Positions 25,525 through 33,918 of a stretch of 64,000 bases of DNA are shown here, piece after piece. The notes beneath the pieces are model-generated. The model was not told the origin of the DNA. It worked only from the letters and a program-made list of their open reading frames with translations, and ran no database searches. Position numbers and translations under genes: made by a program. The stretch comes from Oscillatoria nigro-viridis PCC 7112 (GTDB lineage Bacteria > Cyanobacteriota > Cyanobacteriia > Cyanobacteriales > Microcoleaceae). The stretch is from assembly GCF_000317475.1 (NCBI RefSeq), contig NC_019729.1, positions 6,276,501-6,340,500 of the forward strand. The letters are read 5' to 3'. The stretch's first letter is position 1; each line of letters opens with the position of its first letter.

Positions 25525-25751
25525 TTTTGCTTCCCCTGATGTCTGTCTCTGGTTTCTAAGTTCGATCGGGCTGTCCGCTTAGATTGTGTTCCTAGCTCAG
25601 AACCATTTATTTAGCCACCCTTCGGTGCATTTAAAGTTAGGTTGTAATTATTAGTTTACTTGCCATCAGCGCGTCTGTCAAGTGTAATTATGAATTGCAA
25701 GTGGAAAATTCTGGAGTTGGGAAGTAAACTGAGTTATGTGTGATTTAAGTA

Positions 25752-26117
25752 ATGACGGCAGTTGTGAACGCAGAAGCTAAGAAAAAATTGATCGAAATTG
25801 TCAAACTAGCTCGCGGTTCCATGAGTCAGCGGGCATTTGGCAAGCTTTTGGGGGTCTCGGCGACGGCTGTTCAGTTGTGGGAAAAAGGTCAGAGCATCCC
25901 AGATACAGAAAATTTGGCTCAGATTTCAGTGAGGGCCGGGTTTACACTTGAAGAGCTGCTTGCTCATCTCGAAGGCAAGCCTATGCGTGAACCCGTAGAT
26001 ACTAACGATCTGCTCAAGAAAATCCAATGTATGCCACTGAGTGACTTAGCAGTGATTGTTCGAGCTGGTATGGAGCGACTGGCTGATGCTGCTGTGGCTT
26101 CAGGGAAGTATGGTTGA
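25752..26117 (+). CDS. XRE-family helix-turn-helix protein
   Basis: A 121-residue protein with a Cro/C1-type HTH at residues about 12-65: SQRAFGKLLGVSATAVQLWE is helix 2-turn-recognition helix. The C-terminal helical tail contains KKIQCMPLSDLAVIVRAGM. No catalytic domain is present; it may be a DNA-binding regulator or the antitoxin-type half of an unidentified pair. A second, broken copy follows 49 bp downstream. Confidence 0.8.
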   Translation: MTAVVNAEAKKKLIEIVKLARGSMSQRAFGKLLGVSATAVQLWEKGQSIPDTENLAQISVRAGFTLEELLAHLEGKPMREPVDTNDLLKKIQCMPLSDLAVIVRAGMERLADAAVASGKYG

Positions 26118-26422
26118 TGTAGGTAGGCCTGTTTACTTGTAGGTACGATCGAGTAGCTTCTAAGGCGTGAACATCCAAAATAGACAAAAACTTAGTGAAA
26201 TCATCAAAACTGCCCGTGGCTATATGAGCCAACGAGCGTTTGGCAAGCTTTTGGGGGTTTCTGCGACTGCTGTGCAATTGTGGGAAAGGGGCGATACTGT
26301 TCCAGGAAACGGAAAACTTGGCTAAAATTGCTGCGAGAGCTGGTTATTCGCTGGAAGAGTTTCTCAACTTTTTGGATGGCAATCCAGTCTCGCAAGCCCC
26401 AGAAATTAACGATATTTTGAAA

Positions 26423-27729
26423 TACTCACCGACCTGAAGGTGCGGTGATTCTTGACGCTTCATAGAGTTCTGCTAACCGTTGCTAGCCTGACAAACCCTC
26501 TGCGCCCGTTTAGAGTCGTGGCGATTCCCCATCCCGACTTTCTCTATAATTTTAGCCGCATTCTCATCTCTGTCTTGCTCAGTACCACAACTCATGCAAA
26601 CCACTGAACGAATAGACAAATCAATTTTTCCCCACTTAAAGCCACAGTCCGCACAGACTTGGCTAGTAGGTTCCCACCTACTAATTACTTGAAACTCTCT
26701 GCCAAATTTTTCGGATTTGGATTCACAGAGAGTTCTAAATTCTCTCCATCCTTGTTGGCTAATCGCCCTTGAGAGTTTCCGATTCTTCAGCATTCCTGAC
26801 ACGTTCAAATCTTCCAGAATAATCACTTGGTTTTCGTTGACGATTTTGGTTGATAATTTATGCAGGAAATCTTTACGGGTGTCCGTAATACGATTGTGTA
26901 GTGTGGCGAGCTTGATTCGAGTTATATTTCTCCTTTTGGAATCTTTGGGCTGGCGGGCTAACTTGCGTTGGAGTTTGCGAACTTTCCGGTCTAACTTTTT
27001 GTAGCTAGGACTTTCGGCTTTTTCGCTGTTACTCATTACTGCAAAGGTTTTGATTCCCAAGTCAATTCCGATACTTGGGTTTTTAGCTTCGACTTGAATT
27101 GGTTGAACCTCTACAACAAAACTTAAAAAATAACGGTTTGCACAATCTTTGATTACTGTGACAGAGCTAGGTTCTGAAGGTAGATTTCTCGACCATACTG
27201 GATTGACAATACCAATTTTAGCTAAATAGACACCCCCATTTTTGAAGGAAAACCCTCCCATCCTAAATCGCGCTGATTGCCTATTTGTTCTTTTTTTAAT
27301 TTAGGATACTGAACTTTACGACCTTTCCGCTTTCCCTTACAGGAGTTGAAAAAGTTCTGGAAAGCTGTTTCCAAATCAGCTAGAGACTGCTGTAAGGGGA
27401 TATTAGAAACTTCACTTAACCAAGCTCTTTCTTCGGTCTTTTTGGCTTGGGTTATTACTATTTTCTGAAGTTCAGCAGAGCTTGGCTTTTTCTCAAACTG
27501 TTTGCAGAGCGCTAGGGCATCATTCCAGACTACTCGACAGCATCCAAACAACTGAGCTAAACTCTGCTGTTGCTGATGAGTCGGATAAATTCTGTATTGA
27601 TACCTTGCTTTCATTATTTTCCGTTACTTACTTGCTTTATTATACTAGGCTTTACCAACAAAATTAAGAGACTTCAAAGAGAATTAATGCCGTCTTGAAA
27701 GACGGGGCTTGTATCCCCATTTCTTGGTC
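26423..27729 (-). mobile_element. IS200/IS605-type tnpB-only element
   Basis: The element lies between the two halves of the XRE pseudogene, giving boundaries good to a few bases. The right end carries an imperfect hairpin (TCACCGACCT/AGGTGCGGTGA, 26426-26448). The left end carries CCGTCTTGAAAGACGG at 27690-27705. There is no tnpA, so it would need transposase in trans. There is no target duplication, as expected for this family. Confidence 0.75.
26473..27614 (-). pseudogene. tnpB: TnpB RNA-guided nuclease, one-base frameshift
   Basis: The start at 27614 gives MKARYQYRIYPTHQQQQSLA. The frame breaks in a seven-A run on the coding strand (27291-27297). Adding one A restores a normal TnpB reading KLKKRTNRQSARFRMGGFSF. 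The downstream part has the RuvC-like motifs IGIDLGIKTFAVMSN, ILEDLNVSGML and DRDENAAKII, and the zinc finger CADCGFKWGKIDLS plus CMSCGTEQD. All catalytic acidic residues remain. It could be a pseudogene, a sequencing error, or rescued by slippage in the A run. Confidence 0.85.
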
Positions 27730-27982
27730 AAAAAAATTCAGTTTTTGCCTCTGAGTCAGGTGGCGCTAATTGGCAAAGCTGTAGCTGATAGATTCGCTGC
27801 GTCGGCTGAGGCTGCTGGGGAATGAGTTAGGATCGATCGCGATCGCCCGTTTTGCAGAAGTAGATCCCGATCGCCCTTAAAAATTTCCACCACTCGTGCA
27901 TATCACAAATCGAGTAATTTGTCAATGCCAAATCTACTTTGTTACGGAGTGCGATCGCCCTTATCGACTGACGCACTCCGAC

Positions 27983-28053
27983 AAAGAAACCGGATTTTTT
28001 ACCACAAGACGCCTTGTCACCGACATATTAGGTAAAAAACCCGGTTTCTGGTG
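27983..28053. repeat. Palindromic repeat with AAACCGG arms
   Basis: AAAGAAACCGGATTTTTTAC near 27985 and the inverse GTAAAAAACCCGGTTTCTGG near 28032 form arms of about 18 bp around a spacer of about 30 bp. The same arms recur at 33715-33784. It is probably a non-coding dispersed repeat. Confidence 0.7.
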
Positions 28054-28120
28054 GGGTGGGGATCCTGCCCGCCCATAAAGGTTTCAACCTTCTTGACTCC
28101 CGAATTGGAATTTATTTCTA

Positions 28121-28339
28121 CGCGATCGACTGTTGCAACTATGAGTTTTGTTGGCAAAAAAATTTGGTCGCGAGGTGGCACAAGGAATCTCGATCGATCT
28201 GAGATTGACTCACCAGGAGATTTCTGAGGCGATGGGAATTACGCGGATTACGGTGACGCGGCTGATGTGTCGGTTGGAGGAAGAGGGAATTATCGATCGC
28301 ACTCGCCCTCAATACATTGTTTTAACTTCCCGTTTGTAA
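28121..28339 (+). pseudogene. Remnant of a Crp/FNR-family regulator (C-terminal wHTH)
   Basis: The open part (28148-28339) encodes LAKKFGREVAQGISIDLRLT followed by HQEISEAMGITRITVTRLMC, the DNA-binding half of a Crp/NtcA-type regulator. Extending upstream in the same frame gives RDRLLQL, a stop codon (TGA, 28142-28144), then VLLAKK, which matches the helix linking the domains with one in-frame stop. The cyclic-nucleotide-binding half is missing. Function is presumably lost. Confidence 0.65.
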
Positions 28340-28442
28340 CATGGGATTTATCTGGAAAAGGGATGACAGTGAAGTGTTTGTGAGTCATCAGCTAGCTGAG
28401 CAATAATTCTAGGGCTTGTGCTTAAAGCACATCTGAGATATC

Positions 28443-28459
28443 ATGATAATGATTATCAT
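28443..28459. promoter_or_regulatory. Zur/Fur-type operator, upstream copy
   Basis: ATGATAATGATTATCAT is a perfect 8-1-8 palindrome and matches the cyanobacterial Zur 7-1-7 pattern (TGATAAT-N-ATTATCA) as I recall it. It shares ATAATGATTATCAT with the palindrome at 32541. It lies 96 bp before an IS630 insertion that separates it from the COG0523 gene. Confidence 0.7.
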
Positions 28460-28554
28460 ACTCAATCTAGTGCGATACAGGCGAGCGCACCTAAATTTTG
28501 GCTAGGAAGTGCTATCCACAAGAGCTTTGGGATACTTAGCAGCTTTCTGAACTA

Positions 28555-29739
28555 AGCTGTTGTACCTTTAAATAGGGTATAATAAAAATTAAGTTTAGTC
28601 AATATCTACAAAAATGCCAGCCAAAAACCATCTCAATTCCAAACAAATAGATCAACTACAGAAAGCCTTAAAAGAGGAAGAAAAAGCCAATATTAGAGAA
28701 AGGATTCTGATTTTATTATTGCTAAATGACGGAAAAACACAATCTAAAATCGCTGAATTTTTGGGTTGTTCAATAAATAAAGTATCTTATTGGTGTATGA
28801 AGGGAGACCCCGACAATCTAGAAAGTCTAATAGATGAAAGGATGAAGGGAAATCACAAAAAAGCCACCGATCAATATATAGAGATATTATTAGAAACTAT
28901 AGAGAAAGACCCTCAAGAACTAGGATATGATTTTGGACGATGGACAGCGCAGAGATTAGCAACATACTTAGAGGAATCCACAGGGATAAAATTAAGTGGA
29001 GGACAAGTTCGGAGGATATTAAAGCAAAAAAAGTATGTTTACATCTGGGCAAAGTATAGTTTGGAATCAAAGAGAAATCCCGAAAAAAGAACAGCGTTTA
29101 AAATAAAGATAGCCGAATATTTAAAAACAGAAAAAGAATCCCCAGAACGATTACAGGTATGGTTTTGGGACGAGAGTGGATTTAGTTTAAGAGTCACCCG
29201 AAGAAAGAACTGGTGTAAAAAAGGAAGCCGAAAAAAGGTCAGAGGAGACCGAAGAAAAGGCAGAGTTAATGTAATGGGAGGAGTGAGGAATTCGGATAAA
29301 AAAAGGTGGGTAGAATTCCTCAAAAAAGGCAATTCATATAATTTTTATCAAGTGCTAAAACTATTTTATGAAGAGCTAATTAATGAATGGGTATCAGCAG
29401 GTCATCAAGCCTCAGAATTTGCTAAAAAAGGAGCGAAAATAGTGATTGTTCTGGATAATGCTAGTTTTCATAAGAAAGAAGAGTACCTGCAAATAATTGA
29501 AACAGAAATGCCTAATCTTCATTTAGAATTCCTCCCCGAATACAGCCCAGACTATAACTTAATTGAATTAGTATGGCATTCGGCAAAAGAATATATTGCC
29601 AATCGACTTTTTACATCTATTGAAGAGCTAGAGTATTTATTGCACCGCCTCTTAAATGAAGGGCAATTAATAATTAAATGGAATCGCAAAATCAAAAATA
29701 AGGGCAATGCTTGTATCACAGTTTAAATGTGCAACAGCT
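28555..29739 (+). mobile_element. IS630-family insertion sequence
   Basis: The 1185-bp element has imperfect terminal inverted repeats (left AGCTGTTGTACCTTTAAAT, right in reverse complement AGCTGTTGCACATTTAAAC). It is flanked by TA at 28553-28554 and 29740-29741, the expected TA target duplication. One intact transposase gene is inside. The insertion lies between a Zur-like box and the COG0523 gene. Confidence 0.85.
28614..29726 (+). CDS. IS630-family transposase
   Basis: A 370-residue single-frame transposase (many IS630 elements split this into two ORFs). The N-terminal HTH (KTQSKIAEFLGCSINKVSYW) is followed by the DDE triad: Asp in WFWDESGFSL, Asp in VIVLDNASFHKK and Glu in YSPDYNLIELVW. 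All motifs are intact, so the enzyme may be active. A/T-rich codon use differs from the neighbouring chromosomal genes. Confidence 0.93.
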   Translation: MPAKNHLNSKQIDQLQKALKEEEKANIRERILILLLLNDGKTQSKIAEFLGCSINKVSYWCMKGDPDNLESLIDERMKGNHKKATDQYIEILLETIEKDPQELGYDFGRWTAQRLATYLEESTGIKLSGGQVRRILKQKKYVYIWAKYSLESKRNPEKRTAFKIKIAEYLKTEKESPERLQVWFWDESGFSLRVTRRKNWCKKGSRKKVRGDRRKGRVNVMGGVRNSDKKRWVEFLKKGNSYNFYQVLKLFYEELINEWVSAGHQASEFAKKGAKIVIVLDNASFHKKEEYLQIIETEMPNLHLEFLPEYSPDYNLIELVWHSAKEYIANRLFTSIEELEYLLHRLLNEGQLIIKWNRKIKNKGNACITV

Positions 29740-29776
29740 TAACAGCAGGGCCTCTACAATTAATCAATGAGGGACA

Positions 29777-30853
29777 ATGACTAATCTCACTGTACAAACC
29801 CCAGATTTAATTTCCGATTTTCCCAAGAGAGGAATGCCAGTCACTATAATTACCGGCTTTCTCGGCAGCGGAAAAACGACTTTACTCAATCAAATCCTCA
29901 AAAATCGTCAAGATTTAAAAGTAGCAGTTTTAGTTAACGAATTTGGCGATATTAACATCGATTCACAGCTTTTAATTTCTACCGAAGATGATATGGTAGA
30001 GCTGAGCAACGGCTGTATTTGTTGTACCATCAACGAAGGCTTAGTTGATGCAGTATACCGAGTGTTAGAACGGGAAGACCGCATCGACTGCATGGTGATT
30101 GAAACCACGGGAGTTGCCGATCCACTGCCGATTATATTGACATTTATCGGCACGGAATTGCGGGATTTAACCAGTCTAGATTCTGTCCTAACTGTAGTCG
30201 ATAGCGAAACATTCACCACCGATCATTTTGATAGTGAAGCAGCGTTAAAACAAGTAGCATTTGCAGATATTGTGCTGATGAACAAAACTGATTTAGCTCC
30301 TTCAGAAAAAGTAGAAGAATTAGAAGCTTACATTCGCACTGTGAAAGAAGGAGCGAGAATTTTACACTCTGAATATGGTGAAGTTCCTTTACCCTTGATT
30401 TTGGGTGTAGGTTTAACCCAAGCCGATCTTTTCGATAATTTTGAAACCGAGGCAAAACACGAGCATCACGAACACGAACACCATCACGAGCATAACCATC
30501 ACGAGCATCATCACGAACACGAAGATCATCACGAACACCACCATCACGGACATCACTCCAATCACTTAGATAATGACGGATTTATTTCGCTATCATTTCA
30601 GAGCGATCGACCTTTTGATCTCCACAAATTCCAAGAATTTCTCACCCAAGAAATGCCCTTAGATGTATTTCGGGCAAAAGGGATTCTCTGGTTTGAAGAC
30701 AGTCCGATGAGACACATTTTTCAACTTAGTGGCGCGCGCTATGAACTAAATGCTTACGAATGGTTGACTCCACCTAAGAATCAACTCGTAGTCATCGGTC
30801 GCAACTTAGATACCGCTCAAATTCGAGAACAACTTAACAGTTGCTTAATTTAA
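29777..30853 (+). CDS. COG0523 (CobW/ZNG1-like) GTPase, putative zinc chaperone
   Basis: A 358-residue G3E GTPase. The Walker A is GFLGSGKTTLL (residues about 27-37), the metal-binding NGCICCTI motif follows near 80-87, and the guanine specificity motif is NKTDL. A His/Glu-rich loop of roughly 40 residues (about 221-262) can bind several metal ions, and a C-terminal CobW_C domain follows. Zinc-linked members hand Zn to client enzymes under limitation. The downstream folE, hisI and hemB paralogs and Zur-like boxes support this role rather than cobalamin synthesis. The IS630 element has been inserted 37 bp upstream of its start. Confidence 0.88.
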   Translation: MTNLTVQTPDLISDFPKRGMPVTIITGFLGSGKTTLLNQILKNRQDLKVAVLVNEFGDINIDSQLLISTEDDMVELSNGCICCTINEGLVDAVYRVLEREDRIDCMVIETTGVADPLPIILTFIGTELRDLTSLDSVLTVVDSETFTTDHFDSEAALKQVAFADIVLMNKTDLAPSEKVEELEAYIRTVKEGARILHSEYGEVPLPLILGVGLTQADLFDNFETEAKHEHHEHEHHHEHNHHEHHHEHEDHHEHHHHGHHSNHLDNDGFISLSFQSDRPFDLHKFQEFLTQEMPLDVFRAKGILWFEDSPMRHIFQLSGARYELNAYEWLTPPKNQLVVIGRNLDTAQIREQLNSCLI

Positions 30854-30950
30854 GCTTGCATCAATCTCAGTATCACATCCATAGCTAAGATATTTTAGAT
30901 TTACAGCATTTTCCCTGTATATGTGGTACACACAATCTTATGGAAACTAA

Positions 30951-31008
30951 GGTGCGTCGCCAACCGTAAAAAAGCTATTTATCTCCCAGATCCAGCAAGC
31001 GACGTACC
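30951..31008. repeat. Inverted repeat in the COG0523-folE gap
   Basis: GGTGCGTCGC at 30951-30960 is matched by GCGACGTACC at 30999-31008, with a 38-bp spacer. The rest of the 407-bp gap (30854-31260) is A/T-rich, and I see no gene or Zur-type palindrome in it. Confidence 0.5.
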
Positions 31009-31260
31009 CTAGAAATTAACTGACAATATAGGTGCTACTGTACTTTATGAACTTGGAATATGCTGTAATTACGCCGTTAGTAGTTGCACGTTTTGACAGC
31101 AAAAACCGTGTAACTACCAACGGTTGATTTCATATTTTTTAGCTATTAAACTATTAAGAAACAATCAACTATTTTAATGTTTTATTTTGTAATTTTTGTT
31201 ATAGTCAAAGGGCAAATAAAAGTCCATAGCCACTGTTAAACATTTTCACAAACTGCAAGC

Positions 31261-31911
31261 ATGACTTTATCTACTCGTCCAGAACTGACTTCTCCAAATG
31301 GTATAGTGTCATCGATTACTACCCAATCTCAGCCCGCTGTCTCAGATGAAGAAATGAGACAAGCAGTGCGTACATTGCTGCTAGGATTGGGAGAAGACCC
31401 AGACCGTGAAGGGTTACGAGATACACCGAAACGAGTTGTCAAAGCCTTGCAGTTTATAACTGAAGGTTATCGTCAATCTCTCGACGAATTGCTCAACGGA
31501 GCAGTATTCACAGAAAATGCTAACGAAATGGTGTTAGTGCGGGACATTGATATTTTCAGTTCCTGCGAACATCACATCCTGCCAATTATTGGCAAAGCAC
31601 ACGTTGCGTACATCCCCAACGGCAAAGTAATTGGACTGTCAAAAATTGCTCGAATTTGTGAAATGTACGGCCGCAGATTGCAAGTACAAGAACGCTTAAC
31701 TGCACAAATTGCGGATGCACTTCAAGGATTGCTAAAACCTCAAGGTGTAGCAGTTGTAATTGAAGCAACTCATATGTGTATGGTAATGCGGGGAGTGCAA
31801 AAACCAGGTTCTTGGACTGCGACTTCAGCGATGCGGGGAGTGTTTACTGAAGATGCCAGAACTCGTCAAGAATTTATGAGTTTAATCGCGCACAAATCAA
31901 GCTTTCACTAG
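31261..31911 (+). CDS. folE: GTP cyclohydrolase I (type IA), likely zinc-limitation paralog
   Basis: A 216-residue enzyme converting GTP to dihydroneopterin triphosphate, the first step of folate/pterin synthesis. The zinc ligands of type IA are retained: Cys and His in SSCEHHILP and the second Cys in THMCMVMRGVQK. The substrate-binding GLSKIARI and RLTAQIADAL helices are present. Its place between a COG0523 chaperone and two other metalloenzyme paralogs suggests an alternative copy used in zinc limitation; a housekeeping copy would be expected elsewhere. Confidence 0.93.
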   Translation: MTLSTRPELTSPNGIVSSITTQSQPAVSDEEMRQAVRTLLLGLGEDPDREGLRDTPKRVVKALQFITEGYRQSLDELLNGAVFTENANEMVLVRDIDIFSSCEHHILPIIGKAHVAYIPNGKVIGLSKIARICEMYGRRLQVQERLTAQIADALQGLLKPQGVAVVIEATHMCMVMRGVQKPGSWTATSAMRGVFTEDARTRQEFMSLIAHKSSFH

Positions 31912-32099
31912 AATCATCGGCGAATAATATTCGCTGATATACCAACTTTCATCCGGCCGCGCTGAGAAAAGAAAAGAGAGGCATAATTTGATTTCCATCC
32001 TGTTGTCTCTCTTTTCTGTTCATTTCCTCCCTCTGCGCCCTCTGTGCCCTCTGCGGTAAAAAATATTACTTGAGGAAATACAACTCCTGTAAACTGAAT

Positions 32100-32453
32100 A
32101 TGGATCAAAAATATTTGTGGATAGAAGCTTTAAAATTTAACGATCGAGGTTTGATTCCGGCGATCGCCCAAGACGATCGAGATGGTACCATTTTAATGAT
32201 GGCGTGGATGAACAAAGAGTCAATTAAGCAGACTCTAGCTACAGGAGAAGCACACTATTGGAGCCGATCGCGCTCTGAATTTTGGCACAAAGGCGCGACA
32301 TCCGGGCACATCCAAAAAGTCAAACAAATATTTTACGATTGCGACGCCGATACTATTCTGCTCAAAATAGAACAGATTGGTGCAATAGCTTGTCACACAG
32401 GCGTGAGGAGTTGTTTTTTCAATTCCGTGGCGCTACCGCTGCGCGCAAATTGA
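32100..32453 (+). CDS. hisI: Phosphoribosyl-AMP cyclohydrolase (HisI), paralog
   Basis: A 117-residue monofunctional PRA-CH that opens the purine ring of PR-AMP in histidine synthesis. The ATG at 32100 (MDQKYLWIEALKF) is preferred over the ATG at 32070, which would add a non-conserved decapeptide. Zinc ligands are visible as DCDAD and ACHTGVRSC. The HisE domain usually fused in bifunctional enzymes is absent. It lies in the presumed zinc cluster, 188 bp after folE. Confidence 0.92.
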   Translation: MDQKYLWIEALKFNDRGLIPAIAQDDRDGTILMMAWMNKESIKQTLATGEAHYWSRSRSEFWHKGATSGHIQKVKQIFYDCDADTILLKIEQIGAIACHTGVRSCFFNSVALPLRAN

Positions 32454-32540
32454 CTGCAATAAACCTCTCCAGAAAACCAAGTCTTGAACAGGCAGGATGC
32501 CTGTTCCACAATAAATATGGGAGAGGTCTAATGATACAAT

Positions 32541-32559
32541 AATAATGATTATCATTATT
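32541..32559. promoter_or_regulatory. Zur/Fur-type operator upstream of hemB paralog
   Basis: AATAATGATTATCATTATT is a perfect 9-1-9 palindrome ending 13 bp before the hemB ATG at 32573. It differs from the classical Fur consensus mainly at the ends. A repressor bound here would cover the start region of hemB. Zur is favoured over Fur because of the neighbouring genes, but the sequence alone does not separate them. Confidence 0.7.
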
Positions 32560-32572
32560 GCTTTTAGTTCCT

Positions 32573-33618
32573 ATGTCATCCGCAAACAACGTCGAGTCCG
32601 CCGTTCCCACTCCAAACGATCGAAATCCCTCCCTCACAACCATCCGTCCCCGCCGCCTGCGACGCACACCAGCTTTGCGCCGTATGGTACGGGAAAATCA
32701 CCTGACAGTTGACGACCTCATCTATCCGATGTTTGTGATGGAAGGAGAAAGGCAAAAAGTTGAGATTGCTTCCATGCCCGGTTGTTATCGCTATTCGCTG
32801 GATTTATTGCTAACAGAAATAGCCGAATGTTGGAATTTGGGGATAGGTGCGATCGCCCTTTTCCCAGTAATCTCAGAAACAAAAAAAGATGACACCGGAA
32901 CCGAAAGCTACAACCCAGAAGGATTGGTGCAACAAACAGTCAAAGCTATCAAACAAAACATTCCCGAAATAATTGTAATTACCGACGTAGCCCTCGATCC
33001 TTTCACTTCACACGGACACGACGGTTTAGTTGACGAAAGCGGTAAAATCCTCAACGATCCAACTGTTGAAGTATTAGTAAAAATGGCTGTTTCTCAAGCC
33101 GCTGCTGGTGCAGATATGGTAGCACCTTCCGACATGATGGACGGCAGAATCGGCACAATTCGCAAAGCCTTAGATGCCGCAGGATACATCGATACCGCAA
33201 TTCTGGCTTATTCAGCAAAATATGCCTCTGCCTATTATGGCCCGTTTCGAGATGCCCTCGATTCTGCCCCAAAGTTTGGAGACAAAAAGACTTATCAAAT
33301 GGATGCGGCTAATGCACGAGAAGCACTGAAAGAAGTTGCTTTGGATATCGCAGAAGGTGCAGAGCAGATATTGTGATGGTAAAACCTGCTTTGGCTTATC
33401 TCGATATTATCTGCCAAGTGCGCGAAGCAACTAATTTGCCCGTAGCTGCTTATAATGTTAGTGGCGAATACGCAATGGTAAAAGCTGCTGCACAGTTGGG
33501 TTGGATTGATGAAAAGCGGATTATTTTGGAGACTTTGACGAGTATCAAACGGGCTGGTGCCGATTTGATTTTGACTTATTTTGCGAAGGAAGTTGCTTTG
33601 ATGTTGAAATATTTGTAG
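32573..33618 (+). pseudogene. hemB: Delta-aminolevulinic acid dehydratase paralog, frameshifted
   Basis: Residues 1-267 run to …VALDIAEG, where a tandem duplication of GCAGA (33359-33363 and 33364-33368) shifts the frame and stops translation at TGA 33374-33376. The remaining 80 residues (MVKPALAYLDIICQ…) continue in another frame to 33618. Removing five bases restores a normal porphobilinogen synthase of about 346 residues with both active-site lysines' contexts (AYSAKYASAYYG, MVKPALAYLD). The zinc-cysteine motif is replaced by DVALDPFTSHGHDG, so it is the type without catalytic zinc. Confidence 0.88.
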
Positions 33619-33714
33619 TCAAACCCGCCACACAGAAACAGTGCGTTAGCGAAGCTTGCAGAAGACGATCGCCCCACCACACCAAACAAAATAGTCCCAA
33701 ACCCACGTCGAGGC

Positions 33715-33784
33715 TAGAAACCGGGTTTTTTAGCTAATCTTCTAGTACGAATGCGTCTTTTCGTAAAAAAACCCGGTTTCTGGG
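33715..33784. repeat. Palindromic repeat with AAACCGGG arms, second copy
   Basis: AGAAACCGGGTTTTTTAG and the inverse AAAAAAACCCGGTTTCT surround a 30-bp spacer, matching the repeat at 27983-28053. The 300-bp gap between hemB and the ABC-F gene holds nothing else recognisable. Confidence 0.7.
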
Positions 33785-33918
33785 GCCCCACGTGTAACTT
33801 CCACCAAATCAAAATCTAGCAATACGCTAAAAATCTTTAAAATTTGTTAAGATTAACACGACCTCAGCGCCGGCATCCCATCCGCCGCTAAACCTCCCCT
33901 TCCCCAGTCCCCACAACA

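Larger units (their letters stand above)
26167..27825 (+). pseudogene. Second XRE-family gene, frameshifted and split by a tnpB element
   Basis: From the GTG at 26167 the frame encodes SQRAFGKLLGVSATAVQLWE, identical over the HTH to the gene just upstream. One extra G near 26305 shifts the frame (…VP then ETENLAKIAARAGYSLEEF). At about 26422 the gene is interrupted by the IS200/IS605-type element. Its 3' end resumes at about 27730 as KKIQFLPLSQVALIGKAVAD and ends at the stop 27823-27825, aligning with the C-terminus of the intact neighbour. The ancestral product was therefore a paralog of the 25752-26117 protein. Confidence 0.8.

Noticed and set aside
27896..28078. A 60-codon plus-strand ORF in the palindromic repeat region
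   Set aside because: It lies across the AAACCGG repeat and HIP1 sites, with no conserved-looking sequence.
33355..33380. Programmed frameshifting in hemB
   Set aside because: The shift is caused by an exact 5-bp duplication with no slippery heptamer or downstream structure, so mutation is the simpler explanation.
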